NCBI RefSeq assembly: GCF_024169925.1
Contig: NZ_JALJXF010000001.1
Coordinates: 206,001 to 270,000 of the forward strand
Length of the DNA: 64,000 bases
Reading direction: 5' to 3'
Source: Methylorubrum extorquens
GTDB taxonomy: Bacteria; Pseudomonadota; Alphaproteobacteria; Rhizobiales; Beijerinckiaceae
The position numbers and the translations under genes are program-made. Under the pieces are notes generated by a model. That model saw only the letters and a program-made list of their open reading frames with translations, was not told where the DNA came from and made no database searches. How positions within the stretch are numbered: position 1 is the first letter of the stretch; the number at the start of each line of letters is the position of its first letter. Shown piece after piece: positions 19,996 through 28,281 of the stretch.

Positions 19996-21012
19996 TTACT
20001 GGATGCGCTTGTCGGACTGGGACTGGGGCGTGCCGGCGGCGGCCTGCTCAAGGCCGCGGACGATGGCGCGGCGCGCCAGCTCGATCTTGAAGCCGTTGGT
20101 CGTTTGCGGCTTGGCCTCGCGCAGGATGAGATCCGCCGCGGCCTTGAAGGTCTCGCGGGTGGCGGGCTTGCCCTGCAGCAGCGCCTCGGCCTCGGTGTTG
20201 CGCCAGGGCTTGTGGGCGACGCCGCCGAGCGCGAGGCGCGCGGTGCGGATGGTCTCACCGTCGAGTTCGAGGGCGGCGGCGACCGAGACCAGTGCGAAGG
20301 CGTAGGAGAGCCGGTCGCGCAGCTTCAGGTAGGTGTGGTGCTTGCCGGCAAAGCCCTTGGCCGGCAGATCGATGGCGACGATGATCTCGCCGGCCGCGAG
20401 GTTGGTGTCCTTGGCGGGATTGTCGCCGGGCAGGCGGTGGAACTCGGCGAATGGGATCGCGCGGTCGCCCTGCGGCCCGCTCACCTGCACCGTCGCCTCC
20501 AGGGCGGCGAGTGCCACGCACATATCGGACGGGTGGGTGGCGATGCAGTGCTCGCTGGTGCCCAGGATCGCGTGGATACGATCGACCCCGCCGATGGCCG
20601 AGCAGCCGGTGCCGGGCTCGCGCTTGTTGCAGGGCGTGGCCGTATCGTAGAAGTAGTAGCAGCGGGTGCGCTGCAACAGGTTGCCGCCGGTCGAGGCCGC
20701 GTTGCGCAGCTGCGCCGAGGCTCCGGCCAGGATCGCGTCGGCGAGCAGCGGGTAGCGCTCGCGGATGCGGGCGTCGTAGGCCAGCGTCGCATTGGTCACG
20801 AGGGCGCCGATGCGCAGACCGCCGTCGCGCTCCTCGATCTCAGCCAGCGGCAGGCGGGTGATGTCGATGAGCTTGCCCGGCCGCTCGACATCGTACTTCA
20901 TCAGATCGATGAGGTTGGTGCCGCCGGCGATGAAGCGGGCCGCCGGATCGCTACCCAGCGCCTGCACCGCCTCCGCCACCGTGCTGGGGCGAACGTAATC
21001 GAAGCGGTTCAT
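19996..21012 (-). CDS. FAD-binding subunit of molybdenum hydroxylase, PaoB-like
   Basis: The 338-residue protein has the FAD motif FIAGGTNLIDLMK near residue 30 and a second motif NAASTGGNLLQRTRC. Cys118, Cys128 and Cys137 lie in a loop (CYYFYDTATPCNK, GTGCSA) matching the extra [4Fe-4S] site of E. coli PaoB, which ordinary xanthine dehydrogenases lack. It passes electrons between the FeS and flavin centres. Its ATG overlaps the stop of the 2Fe-2S subunit gene (ATGA at 21009-21012). Confidence 0.9.
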   Translation of the reverse strand: MNRFDYVRPSTVAEAVQALGSDPAARFIAGGTNLIDLMKYDVERPGKLIDITRLPLAEIEERDGGLRIGALVTNATLAYDARIRERYPLLADAILAGASAQLRNAASTGGNLLQRTRCYYFYDTATPCNKREPGTGCSAIGGVDRIHAILGTSEHCIATHPSDMCVALAALEATVQVSGPQGDRAIPFAEFHRLPGDNPAKDTNLAAGEIIVAIDLPAKGFAGKHHTYLKLRDRLSYAFALVSVAAALELDGETIRTARLALGGVAHKPWRNTEAEALLQGKPATRETFKAAADLILREAKPQTTNGFKIELARRAIVRGLEQAAAGTPQSQSDKRIQ

Positions 21013-21533
21013 CGGGCGTCTCCCTGGTGCATCACCTCTTCGATCGCATCGACGATATTGGTGTAGGCGCCGCAGCGGCAGATGTTGCCGCTCATTGCCT
21101 CACGGATCTCGTCGCGCGTCTTGGCGTGGCCCTCGTTCATAAGGCCGACCGACGAGCAAAGCTGGCCCGGCGTGCAGTAGCCGCACTGGAAGGCGTCGTG
21201 CTCGACGAAGGCCTCCTGGATCGGGTGAAGGCTGTTCTTGCCCTCGCGATGGGCGAGGCCCGCGAGCCCCTCGACGGTGGTGATCTCGGCGCCGTCCTTC
21301 ATCACCGCGAGCGTGAGGCAGGAATTGATGCGGGTGCCGTTCACCAGCACGGTGCAGGCGCCGCACTGGCCGTGGTCGCAGCCCTTCTTCGTGCCGGTGA
21401 GGTCGAGGCGCTCGCGCAGGAGGTCGAGCAGCGTGGTCCAGGGCGCCACCTGAAGCGCGCGCCGCTCACCGTTGATGGTGAGCGTGATGCCGATTGTCCC
21501 GACGGCGCCGGGCGAACCGCTGTCGATGAGCAT
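21009..21533 (-). CDS. [2Fe-2S] subunit of molybdenum hydroxylase, PaoA-like without Tat leader
   Basis: The 174-residue protein carries two [2Fe-2S] clusters: Cys52, Cys57, Cys60 and Cys72 in the plant-ferredoxin-type domain, and Cys117, Cys120, Cys152 and Cys154 in the C-terminal helical domain (FQCGYCTPGQ, ICRCGAY). It is the first gene of the operon. E. coli PaoA has a twin-arginine leader for export of the complex. Here the sequence starts directly with MLIDSGSPGA and no twin-arginine motif is found upstream in frame, so this enzyme is probably cytoplasmic. Confidence 0.9.
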   Translation of the reverse strand: MLIDSGSPGAVGTIGITLTINGERRALQVAPWTTLLDLLRERLDLTGTKKGCDHGQCGACTVLVNGTRINSCLTLAVMKDGAEITTVEGLAGLAHREGKNSLHPIQEAFVEHDAFQCGYCTPGQLCSSVGLMNEGHAKTRDEIREAMSGNICRCGAYTNIVDAIEEVMHQGDAR

Positions 21534-21781
21534 AGTTACATCCGTGATGAGGCACGGGCTCCGCACGGACGGAACGCGAGGCGGAAGGCTTCGCGAGGGG
21601 CCGGACGGGGAGCGCGTCTTGGAAGGGCGCGGGCTCGGGGCCCGCACCGGGTCGTGTCGATAACCATTCCAAGGTGGCCCTGTTCCGCTCGTCCTGTGGA
21701 GGGGTGCCGCCGCGCGATCACGGACCGGCGAGGCTTGGACGCGCTTCGCGGACGGCCGGGGTTCCGCGGGGCGAGAAGCTC
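21534..21781. other. Intergenic region upstream of molybdenum hydroxylase operon
   Basis: About 250 bp of GC-rich sequence between the divergently transcribed FeS-subunit gene and the hairpin repeat. I see no ORF with coding character and no clear operator or promoter consensus. Confidence 0.4.
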
Positions 21782-21888
21782 GGCTAAAGCATCGTCCCGG
21801 ATCCGCTATCCGGGACGATGCTTTAGCCTTTTGTTTTTGCATCATCTTTTTCCGAAAGCCGGAAGCCACCTCTCGGGATGATGCGCTA
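21782..21888 (-). repeat. Dispersed compound repeat, family 2 copy A, with 21-bp perfect hairpin
   Basis: A perfect inverted repeat with 21-bp arms (21782-21802 and 21808-21828, loop CCGCT) is followed by a T-rich link (TTTTGTTTTTG) and a second weaker palindrome between GCATCATC and GATGATGC containing CCGGAAGCCACC. The same two-part unit occurs in the other orientation at 40091-40193. It ends 35 bp before the M20 peptidase start. The hairpin plus T-run could end transcription. Confidence 0.85.
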
Positions 21889-21923
21889 ACGCTTGCCCCG
21901 CACGCCGACTTCGAGGAGCCGCC

Positions 21924-23309
21924 ATGGCCGATGCACTCGCCCCCGTCCTCAATGACATCGACCGCGATCTGGACAACAGCCTGGAGCGGCTGTTCGCGTG
22001 GCTGCGCATCCCCTCGATCTCGACGGATTCCGCCTATGCCGGCCATTGCCGCGAGGCGGCGCAGTGGCTCGAAGGAAACCTGACGGCGCTCGGCTTCGAG
22101 ACCAGCGTCGAGGAGACCTCGCTGCATCCCGTCGTGCTGGCGCACCGCCCGAAGCCGGGGGCGCCGCACGTGCTGTTCTACGGCCATTACGACGTGCAGC
22201 CGGTCGATCCGCTGAACCTGTGGCGCACCTCGCCGTTCGAGCCGCGTATCGAGGAGGCGGACGGCACCAAGCGCATCGTCGCCCGCGGCGCGTCCGACGA
22301 CAAGGGTCAGGTCATGACCTTCGTCGAGGCGTGCCGGGCGCATCTCGCGATGAACGGCGACCTCCCCGTCGGCGTCACCATCCTGATCGAGGGCGCCGAG
22401 GAGAACGGCTCTCAGGGGTTGCCCGAATGGGTCGAGGCGAATCGCGAGCGGCTGAAGGCGGACGTGGTGCTCGTCTGCGACACCGGCATGTGGGATCGCG
22501 AGACGCCGCAGATCACCACCTCGCTGCGCGGGCTCGCTTATTACGAAGTGAAGGTGACCTGCGCCGACCGCGACCTCCATTCCGGCTTCTTCGGTGGCGC
22601 GGCGGCGAACCCGATCCACGTGCTGTCGCGGATCCTCGCCGACCTGCACGACAGCGAGGGCCGGGTGACCCTGCCGGGCTTCTACGACGGCGTGCGCGAG
22701 CCTCCGCCCGAGCTGCTGGAGCAGTGGCGCGGCCTCGGCCTGACGCCCGAGAAGTTTCTCGGCCCGATCGGCCTCAGGGAGCCGGCGGGTGAGCGCGGGC
22801 GCCTGCCGATCGAGCTGATCCAGTCGCGCCCGGCCTGCGACGTCAACGGCATCATCGGCGGCTACACGGGGGAGGGGACGAAGACCGTCATCGCGAGCCA
22901 AGCCTCGGCAAAAGTCTCGTTCCGCCTCGTGGACGACCAGGACCCGGAGCAGCTCTCGAAGACCTTCGAGGCCTTCGTGCGCGAGCGCATCCCCACCGAC
23001 TGCTCGGTGGAGGTGATCTGCTACAAGGGCTCGCGGGCGGTGGCGCTGCCCTATGACATGCCGCAACTCGCTGCGGCGCAAGCCGCGCTCTCGGCCGAGT
23101 GGGGCCGCGCGGCGGTGGCGGTGGGGGCCGGCGGCTCAATCCCGATCGTTGGCGACTTCAAGCGCCTCCTCGGCCTCGACACTCTGTTGATCGGCTTCGG
23201 CCTCGACGACGACCGCATCCACTCGCCCAACGAAAAGTACGAGCTGACGAGCTTCCACAAGGGCACGCGCTCCTGGGCGCGGATCCTCTCGGCGCTGGCG
23301 CAGGCGTAA
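21924..23309 (+). CDS. M20-family metallopeptidase (dipeptidase)
   Basis: The 461-residue protein belongs to the M20 dinuclear zinc peptidases. Metal ligands are visible as His88 and Asp90 in FYGHYDVQP, Asp125 in GASDDKGQ and Glu160 next to the catalytic Glu159 in EGAEENGS. The central lid domain begins at DLHSGFFGG. The family cleaves dipeptides or deacylates amino acids in the cytosol; substrate cannot be told here. GAGGAG precedes the ATG at 21924. It is monocistronic as far as seen. Confidence 0.9.
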   Translation: MADALAPVLNDIDRDLDNSLERLFAWLRIPSISTDSAYAGHCREAAQWLEGNLTALGFETSVEETSLHPVVLAHRPKPGAPHVLFYGHYDVQPVDPLNLWRTSPFEPRIEEADGTKRIVARGASDDKGQVMTFVEACRAHLAMNGDLPVGVTILIEGAEENGSQGLPEWVEANRERLKADVVLVCDTGMWDRETPQITTSLRGLAYYEVKVTCADRDLHSGFFGGAAANPIHVLSRILADLHDSEGRVTLPGFYDGVREPPPELLEQWRGLGLTPEKFLGPIGLREPAGERGRLPIELIQSRPACDVNGIIGGYTGEGTKTVIASQASAKVSFRLVDDQDPEQLSKTFEAFVRERIPTDCSVEVICYKGSRAVALPYDMPQLAAAQAALSAEWGRAAVAVGAGGSIPIVGDFKRLLGLDTLLIGFGLDDDRIHSPNEKYELTSFHKGTRSWARILSALAQA

Positions 23310-23345
23310 GCGGTGGCGATGCACGCGGAGATTCCCGCCTGCTCC

Positions 23346-23448
23346 CCTCATCGTGAGGTGCCCGCGACAGCGGGCATCGAAGGGGGCTTCAGATCCCGCG
23401 TGATCCCTGGGCGTTCCTTCGAGGCCGTGCGGAACCTCGGAATGAGGC
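23346..23448. repeat. Dispersed palindromic repeat, family 1 copy B
   Basis: This copy starts with CCCTCATCGTGAGGTGC and ends with ACCTCGGAATGAGG. It shares CGTGATCCCTGG and CTTCGAGG with the copy in the gcv operon at 1783-1894. It fills the gap between the M20 peptidase and the next gene. Confidence 0.7.
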
Positions 23449-23494
23449 CGTGGGCGGAAGGCTCGATGGTCTCCCCGGCCGACGGCGTGACGGC

Positions 23495-24181
23495 ATGAGC
23501 AGCGTTGCGCTGTCACAGCTGGCGAAGCCCGTTCCCGGCCGGCTCATCGAGGCCGCGCCCGGTGCCTGCGTGCTGCGCTTTCCCCTGCCGCCCTCGCTGC
23601 CGATTCCGCTGCATATCGGGGCGCCCGAGAATGTGCGGCTGGTGACATGGGTCTTCTCCGGCCTCGACGCGGGCGCGCCGGACGGGCCCATCTGCCTGCT
23701 GGCGCTCGAAGCCGAGAGCGCCGCGCTGCCCGAGAGCGTGAGCGTCGCCACGCATTTTCATGATCTCTCGGTGCGGCCCGAGCGGGCCGCGAACGATGTC
23801 CTACCCCTGGCCGAGCGGACCCTGCTCGCGCGGGCGCTGCTCTCGGCGGGTACGACCGGCCTCGCGCCGCTCGGGCGCCTGTTCGGCCTCATCGAGACGG
23901 CGGTCGCCGCGTTACCGGTCGCCGAGGATGCGCCGGACCTCGCTGACGAGGATCACGGCTGGACCCTCGGCGGCACTGCGATCCCGCACGGCCTGCTGTT
24001 TCGCGGCCGCGCCGGCTGGGGCTGTGCGCGGGTGGCCGGGGCACGATTGCGCTTCGGCAAACACCCGCGTCAGCACCTCGCGCTCGAACCCGTCTGGGGC
24101 GCGGCGCCGGAGGGCCTGCCTGAGCGCTCTTTCGCGCTCCACGCCCACGGCTTCACGGCGCTGACGACATGGGCCTCGTGA
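23495..24181 (+). CDS. Unknown protein, first gene of a glycan-synthesis cluster
   Basis: I do not recognise this 228-residue protein. It has no signal peptide, membrane helix or clear motif; predicted strands and the pattern of hydrophobic residues suggest a globular cytoplasmic protein. The start at 23495 is chosen because the upstream reading from 23450 runs into the repeat. Its stop overlaps the next glycosyltransferase start (TGATG at 24179-24183), so it probably works with that enzyme. Confidence 0.7.
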   Translation: MSSVALSQLAKPVPGRLIEAAPGACVLRFPLPPSLPIPLHIGAPENVRLVTWVFSGLDAGAPDGPICLLALEAESAALPESVSVATHFHDLSVRPERAANDVLPLAERTLLARALLSAGTTGLAPLGRLFGLIETAVAALPVAEDAPDLADEDHGWTLGGTAIPHGLLFRGRAGWGCARVAGARLRFGKHPRQHLALEPVWGAAPEGLPERSFALHAHGFTALTTWAS

Positions 24182-26202
24182 TGTCACCTGACCGCGCGGA
24201 CAAGCCCGCGATCCTCGTTCTCGCGCCGATGCCGGCGGCACCCGTAAGCGCCGGCAACCGGCGCCGGTTGGCAGCCACCTGCGAGGCGCTGACCCGCGGC
24301 GGCTTTGCCATCGATCTCGCCTATTACGCCCACGAGGATCAGATCTACCGCCGCTTCGGCCAGCACCCGCCGACCGACTTTTCGGCGATGGAGCAGACGT
24401 TCCGCAACGTCTTCCTGATCGAGGCGCGAACCGTGATCCCGCTCAAGACGCGCTCCAGCGCCTTCGGGATCGACGAATGGTGCCCTGACGAGGTCGGCGA
24501 CTTCGTGGCGTGGTACGGTTCTGCCTACCCTGAGACCGGCGCCGTGCTGGTGAACTACGTCTTTCTGTCGCGCGCCCTGGAGCGGGTGCCGCCGGGCGTG
24601 CTCCGGCTCATCGACACCCACGACCGCTTCGCCGGCCGTCAGAACCAGTACCGCCCGTTCCGCGCCGAGCCGAACTTCTTCTACACCGACGCGGCCGGCG
24701 AGGCGGCGGGTCTCGCCCGCGCCGACGTCGTGCTGGCGATCCAAGCGGCGGAAGCCGCCTCTTTCGCGGACCTGACCGACAGCCGCGTCCTGCTGCTGCC
24801 GCCGCATTTCCCGGCCCAGAAGCCGTTCGCCGTGCCGGAGCGCGTCGCGCGCATCGGCTTTCTCGGCCACGGCAACGATCCGAACCTGTTCTCGATCGGC
24901 CGCTTCATCCGGGCCTGGCGCGACGGCTGGACCCCGGATCGCCCCGAACTCGTCATCGCCGGCGAGATCTGCCGCAGCCTGCCCGGTGTCGAAGGACCCG
25001 GCGTGCGCCTGCTCGGCTATCTCGACCGTCTCGAAGACTTCTACGCCCAGGCCGATCTCGTCGTGGCGCCGATGCTGATGGGCTCCGGGCTGAAGATGAA
25101 GGTTGGCGAGGCGCTCTCTTTCGGCCGCCCGGTGATCGGCACCGAGATCGGCCTCGAAGGTTTCGAGCCGGTCGAGCCGGCCCATCGCTGCCGGGATGCA
25201 GAGGCGGTCAAGGAGGCGGTGCTGGCGGTTGCAGGCGATGCCGACACGCTGGCGCGGCTGACGCGGGCGAGCGAGAGGTTGTTCACGCGCTACGCCGAGA
25301 CCGCGCTGGCGGCGGAGGCAGAGTTGATTGACCTCTTGGAAGAGCACCAACGTGGACGCGCATCCCCCTCTCCCCGCATGCGGGGAGAGGGTCGCGACGA
25401 CCCTGTCGTCGTCGCGACGAGCGGTAGCGGAGGTGAGGGGGCGGTTCAGAGTGAGCCTCGTTCGTCTACGCCCCCTCACCCTCGCCTGCCGGCTCGCTCT
25501 GCCGACGACGAGGTCGGCAGAGCCCTCTCCCCACGCGTGCGGAGAGGGGAGGCTCACCCGGATGCGGAGTCGGTTGTCGTCCGCGGCGGCGGTCTCGTCC
25601 TGACTTGTGAAACCTCCGCCCGCTCCCGGCCCGCCGCCGACCCCGATCTCGGTGTGCTGGTGGCCACCGAGCGGCGCCCGGGCCACGGCACAGCGGCTGT
25701 CTACGCGCCGCAGCGGCAGCGCTGGTTCGCCCGTGCCGAGGCGTCCGCCGAGGGCAATCCACCCGATCTCGACGCGCTGGACGTCGCCTTGTCACCCGAA
25801 TGGGTGCGCGACCGAAAGCTGCCGCCCGCGACCCGCGCGGCGCTCGCCCGCGCCTTCGCCCGGATGCAGGCGGATTGGGAAACGGAGGGCCGCATCGTCG
25901 GCAGCACAGGCGATCGAATCGAGATCGAAACCCTGCTCCCCGGCGTGCTCGTCAACGACACCCATCCGGCGGCCGTCTTCCTGATCGCGGGGGAGGGCGC
26001 TTTCGAATGGCGCCTGGAGCGGGTCACGCCCCTCCACCGGCGCAAGATCGAGACCTATGCCGACCTCACCAGCCGTCTGCCGGCACCGCTTCCCGTGAGC
26101 CTGTCGTTCCGCACGGCGGCCACGCCCCCGGCGGGCGGATGCCTCCTGTTCCTCAGCGATGACGGGATCGGCCGGATCATCCTGCCGGAGGGCGCGGCCT
26201 AA
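24181..26202 (+). CDS. Glycosyltransferase (GT4-like) with in-frame palindromic insert and extra C-terminal domain
   Basis: The 673-residue protein has an N-terminal GT-B type transferase (about 8-390): an acceptor domain starting ILVLAPMPAAPVSAGNRRR and a donor domain with IGFLGHGNDPN and the conserved end APMLMGSGLKMKVGEALSFG. Residues about 394-458 are encoded by a palindromic repeat (25366-25548) and are low-complexity. A further domain of about 200 residues follows, with no recognised family. ATG 24181 overlaps the previous stop; ATG 24169 is an alternative. The transferase likely adds a sugar to a surface glycan. The insert probably forms a loop or linker between the two domains. Confidence 0.8.
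   Translation: MSPDRADKPAILVLAPMPAAPVSAGNRRRLAATCEALTRGGFAIDLAYYAHEDQIYRRFGQHPPTDFSAMEQTFRNVFLIEARTVIPLKTRSSAFGIDEWCPDEVGDFVAWYGSAYPETGAVLVNYVFLSRALERVPPGVLRLIDTHDRFAGRQNQYRPFRAEPNFFYTDAAGEAAGLARADVVLAIQAAEAASFADLTDSRVLLLPPHFPAQKPFAVPERVARIGFLGHGNDPNLFSIGRFIRAWRDGWTPDRPELVIAGEICRSLPGVEGPGVRLLGYLDRLEDFYAQADLVVAPMLMGSGLKMKVGEALSFGRPVIGTEIGLEGFEPVEPAHRCRDAEAVKEAVLAVAGDADTLARLTRASERLFTRYAETALAAEAELIDLLEEHQRGRASPSPRMRGEGRDDPVVVATSGSGGEGAVQSEPRSSTPPHPRLPARSADDEVGRALSPRVRRGEAHPDAESVVVRGGGLVLTCETSARSRPAADPDLGVLVATERRPGHGTAAVYAPQRQRWFARAEASAEGNPPDLDALDVALSPEWVRDRKLPPATRAALARAFARMQADWETEGRIVGSTGDRIEIETLLPGVLVNDTHPAAVFLIAGEGAFEWRLERVTPLHRRKIETYADLTSRLPAPLPVSLSFRTAATPPAGGCLLFLSDDGIGRIILPEGAA
25366..25548. 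repeat. Coding palindromic element, copy 2 (inside glycosyltransferase gene)
   Basis: The left end (25366-25391) is a perfect 26-bp palindrome identical to the one at 7349-7374. It is followed by GTCGCGACGACCCTGTCGTC, a GGTGAGGGGGCG / CGCCCCCTCACC inverted pair, and a right-end palindrome (about 25523-25548, with CCCTCTCC and GGAGAGGG arms). It is longer than the copy in the epimerase gene and is translated in frame, giving SPSPRMRGEGRDDP and LSPRVRRGEA. Confidence 0.85.
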
Positions 26203-26205
26203 CCC

Positions 26206-28281
26206 ATGAGCGAAACCCCCGCCGTTTCCCTGCTCGACACCGTCGATCCCGGCACGGGCCGCCGCGCCGCGCTGGCCGAGGCCGCGCTGATTGTCGAGGC
26301 GATCCAGCGCAACGGCGTGCGCCTCGCCTTCGCGCCGCAGCCCGATCCGGACGTCTCCATCGTCATCGTCGCCCGCGATGCCCGCCACCTCCTGGCGCTC
26401 ACCCTCTATCGCCTCTGCGCGAGCCAAGCGCTCGCGGGCGTGACCTTCGAGGTCGTGCTGGTCGACAACGCCTCTGCCCCAGAGACCCGCGCGCTCTACC
26501 CGCATCTCGACGGGGTGACGCTGATCGAGAACGCCACCAACACCGGCTTCGGGCCCGCCTGCAATGCCGGCGCGGCGCGGGCGCGGGGACGGTTCATCCT
26601 GTTCCTCAATCCGGATGTCGATCTCCTTCCCGGCGCGCTGGCGGCGATGGTCGCGACCTTCCGCGATCACGAGGGCACCGGCATCGTCGGCGCCCGCCTC
26701 GTCTTCCCCGGCGGCGTACTGCAGGAATCCGGTGCGGGCTTTCGCGACGACGCGCAGCTCACCCACCCGCACGGCCGCGGCAACGCCGACCCCTTCGCCC
26801 CCGAACACGCCGCGACCCGCGATGTCGGCTACGTCTCGGGCGCGGTGCTGATGATCGAGCGGGCGCTGTTCGAGGCGCTCGGCGGCTTCGACCCGCTCTT
26901 TGCCCCGGCTTATTTCGAGGACACCGACCTCTGCTTGCGCTGCCATCAGGCCGGGCGTCGCGTCATCGTGCAGCCGCGCGCCACGGCGATCCACTACGAG
27001 AACGCCACCAGCGCCCGCCGCGAGGACGTGGAGGTGCTGCTCGACCGCAACCGCGCCCGCTTCCTCGACCGCCACCGGCAGAGCCTGTTCGCGCAGGGGC
27101 CGCAGCCGCGGGGAGGTGGCCTCCTCGACCACGATCCCTGGCGCCTGCGGGTGCTCTATGTCGATGATCGGGTGCCGCATCTCGATCTCGGCGCCGGCCT
27201 GCCGCGGGCCAACGCCATCCTCAACGCCATGGCGGGGCTCGGCTACGCGGTGACGTTCTTCCCGAACTACGAGGCGGATGCGGAGGAGGCGCGGCGCTAC
27301 CGCGACCTCGATGAGCGCATCGAGATTTCTTACGCCAGCGGCGACGAGGGGTTCGCCCGCCTGATCGCCGAGCGGCGCGACCATTACGACGTGCTCTGGG
27401 TGAGCCGGCCGCACAACATCCTGTTCGTGACGCAGGCGCTCCACGCCGCCGGGCTCGATCCGCGCGGCTTCGTGCGATCAAAGGTGATCTTCGATTCCGA
27501 GGCCCTGTTCGCGCTGCGCGACTTCGTGACGGAGGCCGCGACGGCGGGCAGCGCGATCGCCGCCGACCTGGCGTGGCAGGCCGAGCGCGAGACGCGCCTG
27601 TTCGGGCTCGCCGACGCGGTGGTCTGCGTCTCTCCGGCAGAAGCGCGGGTGCTCGCCCGCTACAGCGCCTGCAACGCGACCGTGCTCGGCCACGCCCTGA
27701 CCCGGCCCGAGGCGCCGACGCCGGGTTTTGCCGGGCGCGCGGGCCTCGTCTTCGTCGGCGCGCTCGCCCGCGAGGGGCAGCCCAACGTGGATTCCCTCGA
27801 CTGGTTTTTTGCGAGCGTCTGGCCGCTCGTGCGTGCGCGGTTGCCGGCGGCGCAACTCACAATCGTCGGTGGGATCGCGCCGGAGATCCGGGATCGCTAT
27901 GCGCGTGAGCCGGGTGTGCAGGTCACCGGCCGCGTGCCGCAGACCGAGCCCTATCTCGACGCCGCCCGCGTGTTCCTGGCGCCGACGCGCTTCGCCGCCG
28001 GCATTCCGCACAAGGTCCACGAGGCGGTGGCGCGCGGTCTGCCCTGCGTCGTCACGCCGATTCTCGCCGATCAGGTCGGCTGGGCGGACGGCGCCGGCTT
28101 CCTCGTGCGCGACTGGCGCGACCCGACACCCTTCGCCGAAGCGCTGGTGGCGCTGCACGAGGACGCCGCCCTGTGGGAGGGCGTCCGAGCGAAGGGCAGC
28201 GAAAAAATCGCCGAGGATTGCGACACCGAGGCCTTCACAGCCGCGATCCGGGCCCTGTGCGAGGCGCAGGTGGTGGCATGA
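26206..28281 (+). CDS. Two-domain glycosyltransferase (GT2 plus GT4-like)
   Basis: This 691-residue protein fuses two transferases. The N-terminal GT2 domain (about 48-285) has VSIVIVARDARHLLALTL, FLNPDVDLLPGAL and YFEDTDLCLR, like rhamnosyltransferases. The C-terminal GT-B domain (about 300-690) has RVLYVDDRVPHLDLGAG and the donor-site LAPTRFAAGIPHKVHEAVARG. Such fusions add two successive sugars in a repeat unit. It starts 3 bp after the previous stop and its stop overlaps the next start (ATGA at 28278-28281). Confidence 0.88.
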   Translation: MSETPAVSLLDTVDPGTGRRAALAEAALIVEAIQRNGVRLAFAPQPDPDVSIVIVARDARHLLALTLYRLCASQALAGVTFEVVLVDNASAPETRALYPHLDGVTLIENATNTGFGPACNAGAARARGRFILFLNPDVDLLPGALAAMVATFRDHEGTGIVGARLVFPGGVLQESGAGFRDDAQLTHPHGRGNADPFAPEHAATRDVGYVSGAVLMIERALFEALGGFDPLFAPAYFEDTDLCLRCHQAGRRVIVQPRATAIHYENATSARREDVEVLLDRNRARFLDRHRQSLFAQGPQPRGGGLLDHDPWRLRVLYVDDRVPHLDLGAGLPRANAILNAMAGLGYAVTFFPNYEADAEEARRYRDLDERIEISYASGDEGFARLIAERRDHYDVLWVSRPHNILFVTQALHAAGLDPRGFVRSKVIFDSEALFALRDFVTEAATAGSAIAADLAWQAERETRLFGLADAVVCVSPAEARVLARYSACNATVLGHALTRPEAPTPGFAGRAGLVFVGALAREGQPNVDSLDWFFASVWPLVRARLPAAQLTIVGGIAPEIRDRYAREPGVQVTGRVPQTEPYLDAARVFLAPTRFAAGIPHKVHEAVARGLPCVVTPILADQVGWADGAGFLVRDWRDPTPFAEALVALHEDAALWEGVRAKGSEKIAEDCDTEAFTAAIRALCEAQVVA

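Noticed and set aside
18487..21066. An 859-codon open frame antisense to the molybdenum hydroxylase genes
   Set aside because: Cofactor-binding motifs are all on the minus strand; the + frame shows repetitive shadow composition.
21782..21888. Insertion-sequence end
   Set aside because: No transposase gene or target duplication; the two-part hairpin unit fits a non-autonomous extragenic repeat.
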